The notes beneath the pieces are model-generated. The model saw nothing but the letters and a program-made list of their open reading frames with translations, made no database searches and was not told the DNA's origin. A stretch of 64,000 nt of DNA. It comes from Bacillus sp. OK048. Lineage in GTDB: Bacteria; Bacillota; Bacilli; Bacillales; Cytobacillaceae. Positions 53,950 through 63,032 of this stretch are shown in pieces (position 1 is the stretch's first letter; every line of letters begins with the position of its first letter). The stretch is from positions 1 through 64,000 of the forward strand of contig NZ_FNHN01000015.1 of NCBI RefSeq assembly GCF_900103525.1. The letters run 5' to 3'. Made by a program: the position numbers and the translations under genes.

Positions 53950-54193
53950 TATGGAGTCCTCCTTGGTTAACAAATTAGGGGTCATTTCGCCACGATTTGA
54001 CACCCCATATCATACCAAGAGGGCTCTTTTTTGTTCAAGTCCCCGAAAATCCTTCTAACAGGAATGCTCCTTATATAACATATATATTTTATTTTATTGC
54101 AAACTATCAGGTAATATTACTCATAAAAATTCATTAATGTAATAGAGATAAATAATAAAGAAATCATTTTATTAATAGGAGTTGAGTTGTAGT

Positions 54194-54712
54194 ATGCCAG
54201 ATAAAGTGTTAAATGAAGATGGATTAATGGATGAACTGATTTTAAAGTTGAATGAAGTTTTTGAAGATAGTAACCCATTGAATCCAAAAGGGGTATTTGT
54301 TCAGAATTTTGAAAAACTTATACTTGATGAAAATATTTTAGATTACCTAATTCTCAAGTATGATGGGGTGTATCTGTTCTTACTTTATAACCAATATCTA
54401 AATTTGATAACATTAAATTCAAAGCTAGATAACGAAGGGACAATATATCAAGAATATAGTTTGAATAGGATTCCGTTAACTGACATATCTAAAGCCCAAA
54501 TAACTTCTATTGAGCACGAGGATGACCAGTTTGATACAACTAAACATAATCTATTAATAGAGTACATTGACTTCTCCTCAAAGGGACGTTCAAGCCAAAT
54601 TAACATCATGGATATTAACAATGAAAACGTGGTACCATTCTTAGCTGGATTAAACGAATTCTTAATAAAAGGAACCAGTGCTAAACGTCCCGACGTCGAA
54701 AAAAAAAACTAA
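54194..54712 (+). CDS. unknown protein
   Basis: About 172 residues, not recognised. A helical N-terminal 60 residues (NEDGLMDELILKLNEVFED) are followed by a mixed alpha/beta body (VYLFLLYNQYLNLITLNSKL) and a C-terminal helix. No membrane segment or catalytic motif. The ATG at 54194 is preceded by GGAG at a long spacing; a TTG 12 bases upstream is also possible. It lies just outside the insertion sequence. Confidence 0.5.
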   Translation: MPDKVLNEDGLMDELILKLNEVFEDSNPLNPKGVFVQNFEKLILDENILDYLILKYDGVYLFLLYNQYLNLITLNSKLDNEGTIYQEYSLNRIPLTDISKAQITSIEHEDDQFDTTKHNLLIEYIDFSSKGRSSQINIMDINNENVVPFLAGLNEFLIKGTSAKRPDVEKKN

Positions 54713-55126
54713 AGTTAAAGCTTAAAATAGCTTTAGAACAGAGGGAATACGAAGAAGACCAAGTTTATGAAGCTTATATGACAAGTAAAAGGCGAAATGG
54801 GAGCTACGAGTATTAATAATCATCGATATTGAAGTATTCTAGTTTTAAAATTTGGGCGTGCCTCCGGAGTGTTAAAGTTTTTAACGCAACAGGGGACACG
54901 TTCACCAAATTTTGAACATCTAAATCGTATTTATTCCGAAAACGACTCCACTTATTACTCACCTTTCACGAACCAACAACCTTTCATGGGAAAAAATATG
55001 TGAATCAAATTCAAATCTTATCTTTTAGCTTGTTTCTGGTAAACAAAAAACACCCATAAATATTGTTATATCAACATTTTTCAAGTGTTTTTCATTTCAT
55101 AAATTATCTCATATTAAACTAAAAAT
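54713..55126. other. gene-free region with a dispersed hairpin
   Basis: No gene seen. Contains the hairpin-like repeat at 55045-55092. Confidence 0.5.
55045..55092. repeat. dispersed hairpin repeat copy 1
   Basis: AAAAAACAC at one end and GTGTTTTT at the other, with CATAAATATTG and ATCAAC inside. A clear relative with the same ends and inner blocks lies at 61124-61173. Looks like a terminator-type chromosomal repeat. Confidence 0.6.
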
Positions 55127-55180
55127 ACCGGTGGTCGGGGTCGAACCGATACTTTAGCAAGAACAGGATTTTAGTTTTAA
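55127..55180 (-). other. 3' fragment of a tRNA gene (attachment-site-like)
   Basis: Minus strand: an ACTAAAATCCT anticodon-arm-like piece, then a T-arm TCGG-TTCGACC-CCGA and a 3' acceptor piece CACCGGTA with no 5' partner nearby. Resembles the 3' half of a leucine tRNA, the part usually duplicated when an integrase inserts an island. No CCA is encoded. Confidence 0.45.
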
Positions 55181-55269
55181 TATTTTTTTATTAAGGTGAG
55201 TATATCCAAATTTCCTTTTTTCACTCTTTCAATCTATCCAATTATTGATATTATTTATTGTCTACTTCC

Positions 55270-55680
55270 TCCAACATCATCCTTCACTTCACCCCACCAA
55301 CAGTTTCCCTTTTTAAGAAAATCCACTAATATTATTAATCCAAGAATTGGTCCTTAGTGAAAAAACATCCTTCCAGTTTTTGTATAAACACCTTTATATT
55401 CCATTGCGTCTAGATTCCCACTGCAGGCTGCATCAACGCAAATACTTTCCTCAATAAACGTTGTATCCTTTAATAGATTCAAAGCTTGCTGATCTTTTTC
55501 TACGACCTTTCCCTAGGTTGCAGAATTACTCTACCACCCATTTTCGAAAGCTAGTGTTGAAAATGATTTAAATTATGCACCTAGGACACCATGTGTATGT
55601 TTTTTACATTCATCCCAAGTTGTGAATATCCCCTCTTTAATACCTTTCCACACTACATAATATTTCGTCTTTTTCCCCAT
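55270..55680 (-). pseudogene. degenerate RNase H1 (Bacillus halodurans type)
   Basis: From ATG at 55680: KKTKYYVVWKGIKEGIFTTW, DECKKHTHGVLGA is the hybrid-binding (viroplasmin) domain; then, after stops, KVVEKDQQALNLLKDTT and ESICVDAACSGNLDAMEYKG, VYTKTGRMFFH, the start of the catalytic RNase H fold. Several stops and frame breaks; the GTNNxGEF region is gone. Clearly a dead gene. Confidence 0.7.
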
Positions 55681-55689
55681 AATTATATC

Positions 55690-55824
55690 TCATGGTCCAC
55701 TCATTATTTGGCATTTCTTGGATATTGGTCCCATTATTAACTCTTCCGGTTCATCCAAGTTTTGATTCCTATAAAATATCTTTTCAACCTCTTCGAGAAA
55801 CGATTTAAATACAAAGTTACTCAT
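55690..55824 (-). CDS. short 44-residue protein, unknown
   Basis: ATG at 55824 with AGGGG 9 bases upstream: SNFVFKSFLEEVEKIFYRNQ ... ISKKCQIMSGP. Intact but short; ends 10 bases before the RNase H1 remnant begins. It may be a small gene or a leftover. Confidence 0.35.
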   Translation of the reverse strand: MSNFVFKSFLEEVEKIFYRNQNLDEPEELIMGPISKKCQIMSGP

Positions 55825-56195
55825 AAGACAACCCCTGCAAGTGTCAAAAGTATATTTTTTATTCGACAAATAATGCCAATAATCGTGTTTTATTGAAAAA
55901 ATGACTGAGAAGAAATAATCGTGTTTTTCTAATTCAGCAAGGAACGATCAATGTTCTTACAAAAGATACTTCTATGTTTATTTCATTTATTAATTGATAC
56001 CTTAGTCATGATCGTAGTTGATATATTCCTGTATGTGTTCCGACATTTTCATGTCTCCACCGTGGCGTATTCCCCTTTTTCAGGTAATACAAAAATTGTA
56101 ACTTTCCTCCATATTTTTATAATCAAAATGCTGTCTAGGGTCATGTGAAATATTGGTTCCATGTATTAATTGGAACAGTGAGGAGCAAAAACATC
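55825..56195. other. gene-free region
   Basis: A hydrophobic plus-strand frame (55951-56148) lacks a ribosome binding site and is not accepted as a gene. Nothing else is visible. Confidence 0.45.
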
Positions 56196-56375
56196 ATGAT
56201 ATTTGTTTGGGCAATTTTAGGAAGTTTAGTAGCAACCTTATTATTTGATTTTGTATATTTTAAAATTGAAGAAAAGTGAGAATTAGAAGCATCCTGGCGA
56301 GCGTTAAATGAAATGCTTGAGTCTGAAGGTAAGCCTCGTTGGGATCAAATGGATCGAGATAATAAAGAGAAATAA
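56196..56375 (+). pseudogene. small membrane protein gene with in-frame TGA
   Basis: ATG at 56196 (GAGGAG 9 bases upstream) opens IFVWAILGSLVATLLFDFVY, a single membrane helix, then TGA at 56277-56279, then ELEASWRALNEMLESEGKPR to TAA at 56375. A 59-residue frame with one nonsense codon. Confidence 0.55.
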
Positions 56376-56407
56376 AAACTAGTAGGCCCATAGGATTTTC
56401 TTCCTCA

Positions 56408-56872
56408 TTGGGCCACTTTTCCTACGGTACTCTTTATATATGTAAAGCCTTCTTACCACACCTTTTGCGGAGACCAGAAGCCCACATTACAAATATATTT
56501 AGCATGGGTAGATTTCTTCCGGTGCCACGTCAAGCGATTTACTGTGCTTCAAAAGCTGCAGTAAAGATGTTTACAGAAGGACTTCACTCTAAACTTAAAC
56601 ATTCGAAAGTTGGCGTAACCGCCGTTATTCCTGGTGGGGTACACACAAACATTGTAGAAAATACTGGCGCTGAAAGAGAAAGAGATGAAAGTCAAAATCG
56701 TTATTATAAACTGCTGAGCCCAAAAGAAGAAGCTGAGATCATTATTAGAGGAATGGAAAATAAAGAGTTCCGAGTATTAGCAGGAACAGATGCTAAACTA
56801 ATGGACTTTTTATACCGTTTTAATCCAAAAAAACCAGCAGAATTAATTGCAAAAAAATTAGGAAAACCATAG
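56408..56872 (+). pseudogene. 5'-truncated short-chain dehydrogenase
   Basis: The frame starts inside an SDR domain: TLYICKAFLPHLLRRPEAHI, IFSMGRFLPVPRQ, catalytic YCASK, and the LHSKLKHSKVGVTAVIPGGV stretch. The N-terminal Rossmann half with the NAD(P)-binding TGxxxGxG motif is missing, so the protein cannot bind its cofactor. There is no ribosome binding site before the ATG at 56408. Confidence 0.8.
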
Positions 56873-56969
56873 CGATGGTTCCTATAATTTCTTTTAGTCC
56901 CCCTAGAATCTATCTAATAGTGGGAAGGTCTCATGGAATAGAAATTATTTAACATTAAGTTGAGTCCAA

Positions 56970-56982
56970 GAGAACCGTCCCC
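56970..56982. repeat. 13-base dispersed repeat
   Basis: GAGAACCGTCCCC; the exact complement is at 63719-63731. Confidence 0.5.
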
Positions 56983-57073
56983 TCGGTCCTCAGATCCACC
57001 CATCAGTGTTACTGAAAGAGGAATAAATTGATTTCTAAGTAATATATTTTACCTATAAAAGGAGTGATGGGAT

Positions 57074-57376
57074 ATGGCAAAAATGGTGATTATGTATGAG
57101 GAACCAAAGGATAAGGAAAAATTTGACGAGCATTATTTTAATGTGCATGTTCCACTTGGCAGGAATATCCCAAATATTATTAAAGATTCTGTGCATCGAG
57201 TAGTTGGCTCGCAAAATACTCAGTTAAACTTATACCTTATAACTATTTTAGAATTTGAAAATATGGAGAAGCTACAAAAAGCATTTGCAAGCCCAGAAGC
57301 AAAACTAGCAGAAGAAGATGGGCAGAACTTTTTTCAATACTTAGAAAAGCCGCCGATTATTTCGATTATTGATTAG
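57074..57376 (+). CDS. EthD-family small protein
   Basis: 100 residues of the dimeric alpha/beta-barrel EthD family: MVIMYEEPKDKEKFDEHYFN, VHVPLGRNIPNI, then EFENMEKLQKAFASPE. Relatives are small stress or degradation-pathway proteins, often without a known reaction. AAAGGAGTGATGG precedes the ATG. Monocistronic. Confidence 0.85.
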   Translation: MAKMVIMYEEPKDKEKFDEHYFNVHVPLGRNIPNIIKDSVHRVVGSQNTQLNLYLITILEFENMEKLQKAFASPEAKLAEEDGQNFFQYLEKPPIISIID

Positions 57377-57576
57377 GAAACTATGACGACGCTTCCTTTG
57401 CCTTTGATTTCATATTGTTAGTATTGAATTTTGCGTTCATTAATGAAAATGCATCAAGAGAAAAGGCTCCTTCCCCGGTAAACGAACTCTTTACTCTACC
57501 GGGGGTTTCAGGAACCACAATTATTTTTTCCACTTATGTATCCCAGTGCATTTTCGGATATCTTATTCAAACTGTA

Positions 57577-58197
57577 TCAATGACCATAAGAAATACACCC
57601 AACAAACCCCCTATTCGTTACATACCCCGTGCGGCTCCATATATTCACTTGGCTCCTTTTTGCTAGACTCTCATCTTCCTTATATTGATTTAGAAATTTA
57701 TAAGGTGGATTCATGATATAAGCCACTCGTGCGTACCCTTCTTTTAACAGCGTTCCTTGAACCGATTTCCCATCCACATACACATAGGCTAACAGTCGTC
57801 CGTAGGAATCTTTTGTGTTTTCTTGTTCTAATTCCAATGTTAGCTTGCCACTCTTAACTAACTCGCTATTCCTCCTTGAGGCTTCTTTAGCATAGAGTTG
57901 AACACATTTGGTTGGACTTTTTGACTCCGGTGTATCGATCAATAAATAGCGGACTGTTTCGATTTTTCCGTTTACCCATACTTTTATCGTATCGCCATCG
58001 ATGGTTTCGACTAACGTTACTGGTACTTGTTCATCTGGATAGACAAAGTTCTTCCCCTTCATTCCTTCACTTTCTGGATTCTCCATTACTTGGAGGCTGT
58101 CCTCTTTTACCATTTGTTCTTTCAGTTCCGTTAATGGATAGAATGTTAGAAGGGTAGCTGCTGTAATGACGGCTGCACCACCCATCCGTTTTTTCAT
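57577..58197 (-). CDS. secreted thermonuclease (SNase family)
   Basis: 206 residues. Hydrophobic N-terminal segment (about 5-22, GGAAVITAATLLTFYPL) for export or anchoring, then the SNase core: LVETIDGDTIKVWVNG (calcium-binding Asp), VRYLLIDTPES (Arg and Glu), DSYGRLLAYVYVDGKSVQ (Arg) and LLKEGYARVAY. All active-site residues are present. Cuts DNA and RNA with calcium. AGGGGTG precedes the ATG; it starts 4 bases after the upstream gene, within the replication-gene cassette. Confidence 0.88.
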   Translation of the reverse strand: MKKRMGGAAVITAATLLTFYPLTELKEQMVKEDSLQVMENPESEGMKGKNFVYPDEQVPVTLVETIDGDTIKVWVNGKIETVRYLLIDTPESKSPTKCVQLYAKEASRRNSELVKSGKLTLELEQENTKDSYGRLLAYVYVDGKSVQGTLLKEGYARVAYIMNPPYKFLNQYKEDESLAKRSQVNIWSRTGYVTNRGFVGCISYGH

Positions 58198-58201
58198 AAT
58201 A

Positions 58202-58648
58202 TCACCCCTTTATTATCAAACAATCATCACCTCGTGTATAATATCCCGCAATTGCTGGAAAACTCTCGCATTCCCTCCTTATGTCCCAAAACGAAATCCC
58301 CTCATTACCTCTATAAAACTGATAATCTAGTAAATGTTCATGGCAGTTCCATGGTCTTTTATGAAATGTTTTTGTATAATACTGGATTGCCTCTTCCTCG
58401 CTGAGTGCAAAGATAAAAACGAAATCTTTCTGATTCATCTTTAGTGAGTAGACTCGAACCTTATATATACCTAAGACATTGTTTCGAATCATTTCAGCAA
58501 CTTCCTCGTGATTTGCTAGATCAAAATTTAATTTTGTTATGTTATCTTCCAATGAAATTTTCTTCTCTGCCAGTAAATGATGTATATAATGTGCCAATGA
58601 AGATTCTTCATATCGTAAACTATCAAGGTAAGCTTCTTTTATTAACAT
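58202..58648 (-). CDS. unknown protein in replication cassette
   Basis: 148 residues, not recognised. YKVRVYSLKMNQKDFVFIFA and ALSEEEAIQYYTKTFHKRPW form a mixed alpha/beta domain often seen in phage or ICE hypothetical proteins. It lies between the helicase and thermonuclease genes in one transcription unit. No catalytic motif. Confidence 0.55.
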   Translation of the reverse strand: MLIKEAYLDSLRYEESSLAHYIHHLLAEKKISLEDNITKLNFDLANHEEVAEMIRNNVLGIYKVRVYSLKMNQKDFVFIFALSEEEAIQYYTKTFHKRPWNCHEHLLDYQFYRGNEGISFWDIRRECESFPAIAGYYTRGDDCLIIKG

Positions 58649-58703
58649 GTCCTAACACCCTTTTCTATGTTTTTTATCCTATTTGGTCTATGCTGATGAA
58701 AGA

Positions 58704-59966
58704 TTATACACGTGTATGACTGCCTTCCTTTTGGTCCTCGATCTTACCTGTATGGACGTTGTACTGGACATCGACTGATCCAGTAGGACCATTTCGGTTT
58801 TTCGAAATGATGATTTCCAATGAAGGATTTTCCGTTTCCTTGTTATAATACTGTTCACGATATAAGAACAAAATGACATCAGCATCCTGTTCCACACTGC
58901 CCGATTCCCGAATATCAGACATCATTGGCCGTTTATCTGCTCTTGATTCAACAGATCGATTAAGCTGCGCCAAACAAACGACCGGGCAATCAAAATCCTT
59001 CGCCATTGTTTTAAGCGATTTGGAAATTTCCGTTACTTGTTGATGGGAATTCCCTCCGTAAACTTCGCTTGAACGGATTAATGTTAGGTAATCGATAAAA
59101 ATGATCGGTTTTTTGTTTGGAAATTGATGCATCATCTTTCGCGTTTTCGCTCTCATTTCAGCAATCGTTTGTCCTGCTCCATCAAAAATTTGCATCTTGG
59201 TTTCCGATAGTTGACCAAGCACATCTGACCAGGTATTCTTTTGGCCTTCCGTAAGCTCTCTTTTCGGATCCCGCATTTTTCTCCGGTTAAAGTTCCCGAC
59301 TGAAGCAATGAGTCGAGAGGTAATCAGCTTTTCAGGCATTTCTAAAGAAAATACCAGCGGCAGATACCCGGCCCAGCCCGCCATTTTTGCAAAATGAAGC
59401 ATGACATCGGTTTTCCCCATTGAGGGTCTCGCAGCTAGAATGGTTACTTCTCCACTTTGAAAGCCTCCGGTTATGACATCGAGCTTTTGGATACCCGTAG
59501 TTGCAGTTTTCAGTTCGATTTGATCTTCCCAGGGTGCCTCATATATGTCTGCCAATGCCTGTATTAAAGGAGTATGATCCTCCATTTTTACTAGGTTAAT
59601 TTTATCCAAGAGCGTAATAACTTTAGTAATCTCCCAATCATTCACAGCTGCCAAGGTTAAGATGTTCCTTTTTTCTCGTTCCTTCCACTGATTAAGTATG
59701 AGCTTTTCCGTATTTTCGAATTTCTCAACATCGGCATACGATAACAGTTCTGAGAGATAGGACATTCCACCGAAGTATTCAAGATCGGTCAAGGTTGTTA
59801 AAGAGATTAAATCAATATTCATGCCTGACTGGGTTAACTCTACCATTCTCCGCATTAATTCTTGGTGCCGTATACTTTCCAGCTGTTCAGGCTTAATCTC
59901 GGTATCCTTGAGTAAGTACTCTGCTTTTATCAAGCTGCCTAAAAACGCTTTTTCCGCCATATTCAC
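58704..59966 (-). CDS. DnaB-type replicative helicase (phage-like)
   Basis: 420 residues: N-terminal DnaB-like helical domain (about 1-100) and RecA-like motor with Walker A LAARPSMGKTDVML near 187, Walker B IIFIDYLTLI near 290, and H4 DIRESGSVEQDADVILFL near 360. Shorter and divergent from housekeeping DnaC/DnaB, so probably the helicase of a prophage or integrative element. Its start overlaps the DnaD-like gene by 4 bases. Confidence 0.85.
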   Translation of the reverse strand: MNMAEKAFLGSLIKAEYLLKDTEIKPEQLESIRHQELMRRMVELTQSGMNIDLISLTTLTDLEYFGGMSYLSELLSYADVEKFENTEKLILNQWKEREKRNILTLAAVNDWEITKVITLLDKINLVKMEDHTPLIQALADIYEAPWEDQIELKTATTGIQKLDVITGGFQSGEVTILAARPSMGKTDVMLHFAKMAGWAGYLPLVFSLEMPEKLITSRLIASVGNFNRRKMRDPKRELTEGQKNTWSDVLGQLSETKMQIFDGAGQTIAEMRAKTRKMMHQFPNKKPIIFIDYLTLIRSSEVYGGNSHQQVTEISKSLKTMAKDFDCPVVCLAQLNRSVESRADKRPMMSDIRESGSVEQDADVILFLYREQYYNKETENPSLEIIISKNRNGPTGSVDVQYNVHTGKIEDQKEGSHTRV

Positions 59967-60952
59967 CAGTCTTCACCTGCCGTAATATCAAGGTCAAATC
60001 CACGTGGAATTGCTCTTCCGCTAGAGACCGATTCCGATTGTTTCCCATACTTTGAACCAGACTTTTGGTTCTCTTGATACGAATCAATTTCTTCTACCGA
60101 CAGTAAAGATTCGTTTTCCCAATTCCTTAGGATCCCAACTACATAATTTAGTCTTCGCTTGTTATTGGCACATGCGATATTCAACGCCTTTAAGATCACG
60201 GCTGCGGGCTGCAAAAAGCGAGAATCATCTAACCAGGATAACAGCTGATCTTTTGCATTCTCGTTCGTAAAACCAAATCCATTGTTGTCCCAAAATTCAA
60301 CAATCTCTTTAACACCAACAAGTTTTTGGTTATTTAGCAAGTGATGCTTACTATTTGGATTACGATCTATTATTGGCTGTAAACCGTCTTGTTGTTTTTC
60401 TTTTTCTTTTTCTTCTTCTTTTTCTTCTTCTTGTCCACGTATCGTATTACGATTCGTTAACGTATCGTCTGTTTCTTCCCATTTAGGTGCTAGATATGTA
60501 TCATTTTCATCCCGGCCACTTACTTCCTTGTCTTTTTTTAAAAAAGATTCATATAGGCTGCGGAATTCATGTTTTTTAATTGATTCCAAAACAAATTGAA
60601 GCAATGAGGTATCTTTGACATCTTTTAATTCAGAAACAATACAATCTATCATTGGTTTCCCGGCTTTATCAAAGTTAGTTTCTCCCCAGTTTTTTATCGC
60701 AAGCTCTCTCGTTTCAGGATTGTAGCGAATCAACTGGTGATGCTGGATAAATCGTTCCATTAATGAATGAACACTTTCAATCGAATAGCCCATATCAAAA
60801 GCTATTTGCCTTTTGGTAATCTTATAGATTCCAATTTGAGTCGTACATTGATTCGTTAAAAGATATAAATAAAAATACCTGTCCTCCGGTGTCATCTCAG
60901 AAATAATCGGATCCACCCAAAAATCAAAACGCACTTTTCTAAACTTAGCCAT
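59963..60952 (-). CDS. DnaD-domain replication initiation protein
   Basis: About 329 residues. N-terminal winged-helix part (FRKVRFDFWVDPIISEMTPE) and a C-terminal DnaD motif (QLLSWLDDSRFLQPAAVILKAL and NYVVGILRNWENES), separated by a highly charged linker (EEEKEEEKEKEKQQ near 180). DnaD-like proteins recruit the replicative helicase; here it is coupled to the downstream DnaB-type gene. GGAGAAGGG precedes the ATG at 60952. Confidence 0.85.
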   Translation of the reverse strand: MAKFRKVRFDFWVDPIISEMTPEDRYFYLYLLTNQCTTQIGIYKITKRQIAFDMGYSIESVHSLMERFIQHHQLIRYNPETRELAIKNWGETNFDKAGKPMIDCIVSELKDVKDTSLLQFVLESIKKHEFRSLYESFLKKDKEVSGRDENDTYLAPKWEETDDTLTNRNTIRGQEEEKEEEKEKEKQQDGLQPIIDRNPNSKHHLLNNQKLVGVKEIVEFWDNNGFGFTNENAKDQLLSWLDDSRFLQPAAVILKALNIACANNKRRLNYVVGILRNWENESLLSVEEIDSYQENQKSGSKYGKQSESVSSGRAIPRGFDLDITAGEDW

Positions 60953-61123
60953 CAACACCACTGCCCTTCTCCTTGTAAAATACTTTCATCCTCTATATAT
61001 TGAAAAAAGTAGGAAAAGGTCATAGTTATTTCATAAAATTGTGAATGCTTTATGACAATGGAATTTCAGGATACCTGTCAATACCCTGTTAAGCTATTAA
61101 ATAATCTAGTCATTAGCCAAAAT

Positions 61124-61173
61124 AAAAAACACTCACAAATATTGAATGATCCAACCTTTGAAGAGTGTTTTTT
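61124..61173. repeat. dispersed hairpin repeat copy 2
   Basis: AAAAAACACTCACAAATATTG on the left and AGTGTTTTTT on the right, with CCAACC inside. Relative of the repeat at 55045. Confidence 0.6.
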
Positions 61174-61210
61174 GGTTATAAAATAAACTATCTATTAAAG
61201 TTTGAGACCT

Positions 61211-61440
61211 TTATTTTCCTGGTGGCGTTATTCTCTCCGTACCAATCCAAACTAATCCAAGAACAATGACCACTCCACCAACTATCTGTGCTGCCCAAAT
61301 CGGTTCATTAAAGAATAACGCACCCGCCACAGTAGCAGCCGCTGGAACAATAACGGAAGAAGTTCGCTTTTGCTGCACCAACATGTTTCATCGATACATT
61401 CCAAATAACAATGAATGACTGTGCACATTAGCATATTGTA
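61211..61440 (-). pseudogene. C-terminal remnant of an EamA/DMT transporter
   Basis: Minus strand reads MKHVGAAKANF, then in a shifted frame SVIVPAAATVAGALFFNEPI, WAAQIVGGVVIVLGLVWIG and TERITPPGK with TAA at 61211. This is the last helix pair of an EamA-type drug/metabolite transporter. The rest is gone. Confidence 0.7.
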
Positions 61441-61483
61441 GGCAACGGCTCTCCATGTGGCGATAGATAGTTTGATTATCTAC

Positions 61484-61654
61484 CTAGATGAAGAACGAAG
61501 ATTGTTTGTCTTTATTTTTTAATGCTTCTATCAGTAATTCATTGGTCCATGCTTCTGGGACATGCGGATAATCATGCAGAGCATGCAGGACTACCTCCTG
61601 GATTAAAATAACATCGCTTATCAAATAAGGTTTAATTTTTTCTAAAAATGTCAT
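61484..61654 (-). CDS. short 56-residue protein or N-terminal fragment
   Basis: ATG at 61654 opens TFLEKIKPYLISDVILIQEV, HALHDYPHVPEAWTNELL, ending KDKQSSFFI and TAG. Reads like the first 56 residues of a larger helical protein cut short. It abuts the transporter remnant, so this stretch has been rearranged. Confidence 0.4.
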   Translation of the reverse strand: MTFLEKIKPYLISDVILIQEVVLHALHDYPHVPEAWTNELLIEALKNKDKQSSFFI

Positions 61655-61827
61655 TATCTATCCTCTCGTTCTCCCATATATCAGTACAATTCATTGTACT
61701 TTTATGCCCAGTAAAAGTAAAAAACGAGTAGAATCCGCCCGTTTTTGTTTTATAACAATAATTGGGCTTATTTAGTCGAATCGAAACGGTAATTACCCCG
61801 TCAAAATAAATGAGGTGATTAAATAAC

Positions 61828-62700
61828 ATGAAAAAATTAAAACGTTTCATGCAAGTTGTTCTCTGTACCATGTTGATGGGGACCTTTTTTTATTTCGGTA
61901 ATGGGAAGGCATTTGCCGAGGAGCAATCTATTACGATAAAGAAAGGTGATACATTATATAGCCTTTCAAAGAAATACAATATTTCCATCGAAGATTTAAT
62001 GGAATACAACCAATTAAAAAGCAATAAGATAATTGCTGGTCAAACGGTAATCATTCCAGATTTTGAGCAAACCAAACCCATGTATGTTGTTGTCGCAGGT
62101 TCTTTTAGCAAGAAAAGTAATGCCGATAAGCGAGTATCTTTTTTGAAAAAGAATGGGATTGAATCGATTGTTGTTAACAAAGTAATAAATGGTAAAACGT
62201 ATTATCGCGTTCAGGCAGGTGCCTTTTCGGAAAAATCCAAAGCGGAGAAAATGGTCAATAAGTTAAAGAATAACAGTATAAAAGATGCTTTCTTTTTAAC
62301 TGAAAAGCCTCTTCATATTAATGGATTTACAATAGGGACATCATACAATCTGCTTGTTCAAAAATTCGGGCAACCACTCAAAACAGAGGATGATAAGAAT
62401 ACTAAGTCTCTTTATTATAAAAATGAAGGTGCCGGAGTTCGTGTAACCATTAATTCCGCCAATAATTCCATTGAGCAGTTGCAAGTCTACCCAGAATTTT
62501 TGAAAACAACTTCGATCCCAACTGTGAAAAACAAAATCCTCAATGTCTATGGAAACCCGAATGAAGTTAAAATCGTCAGCTGCTATGAAAGTGCCACTTG
62601 TGAACAAATCATTTATAGCTTTAATAAAAACCAATTAACCGTTCAGATTGATCGAAATGGAAAGACCGTTCAGTATTTGGATTTACGAAAAACGAAATAA
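61828..62700 (+). CDS. secreted LysM-SPOR protein
   Basis: 290 residues. Signal peptide (about 1-31, ending GKAFAEE), LysM domain (about 35-78: TIKKGDTLYSLSKKYNISIE), SPOR-like repeat domain (about 85-158: YVVVAGSFSKKSNADKRV, YYRVQAGAFSEKSKAEKMV), and a C-terminal domain of about 130 residues (GFTIGTSYNLLVQKFGQPLK). LysM and SPOR both bind peptidoglycan, so it is a cell-wall protein. GAGGTGA precedes the ATG. Terminator follows. Confidence 0.88.
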   Translation: MKKLKRFMQVVLCTMLMGTFFYFGNGKAFAEEQSITIKKGDTLYSLSKKYNISIEDLMEYNQLKSNKIIAGQTVIIPDFEQTKPMYVVVAGSFSKKSNADKRVSFLKKNGIESIVVNKVINGKTYYRVQAGAFSEKSKAEKMVNKLKNNSIKDAFFLTEKPLHINGFTIGTSYNLLVQKFGQPLKTEDDKNTKSLYYKNEGAGVRVTINSANNSIEQLQVYPEFLKTTSIPTVKNKILNVYGNPNEVKIVSCYESATCEQIIYSFNKNQLTVQIDRNGKTVQYLDLRKTK

Positions 62701-62746
62701 TATAAATAAGACTTTAATAGGGGCTGTCTGATAGGTTCCTAAAAAA

Positions 62747-62788
62747 GCAAGTGTAGAAAAAGGGACCATTTTTCTACACTTGCTTTTT
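62747..62788 (+). terminator. strong rho-independent terminator
   Basis: A 15-bp perfect stem (62747-62761 with 62769-62783, core GCAAGTGTAG) followed by five T, after the LysM gene. Confidence 0.92.
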
Positions 62789-63032
62789 GTATTTCTGGAT
62801 ATTCATGATCGGTTCTTTTTAACAGTACTTGCGAAATAAAATGTCCTCTCTTCTTAATTGAGTAATTTTGTTTTTTTCCCTACTTTTTTAACGATTCTAT
62901 CAATGCGTTGGATATCCAACACATTGATGGAACTATTGGTTTTGCTTTCTTTTGTTATCTTTTAAAATACAATTATAAGGAAAATAAATATGGCTTTACT
63001 AGAAAGCAGCAAAATAATAGGAGGAATTAAAA

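Larger units (their letters stand above)
52337..54006 (-). mobile_element. IS110/IS1111-group insertion sequence
   Basis: About 1.67 kb bounded by 11-base inverted repeats: GGGGTGTCAAA (52337-52347) and TTTGACACCCC (53996-54006). Subterminal inverted repeats and a long non-coding stretch after the transposase are features of the IS1111 group rather than IS110 proper. True ends are probably a few bases outside the repeats. A GTGTC...GACAC hairpin lies just inside the left one. Confidence 0.75.

Noticed and set aside
55951..56148. Hydrophobic 65-codon plus-strand frame
   Set aside because: AT-rich chance frame of Leu/Ile/Phe codons, no ribosome binding site, between pseudogenes.
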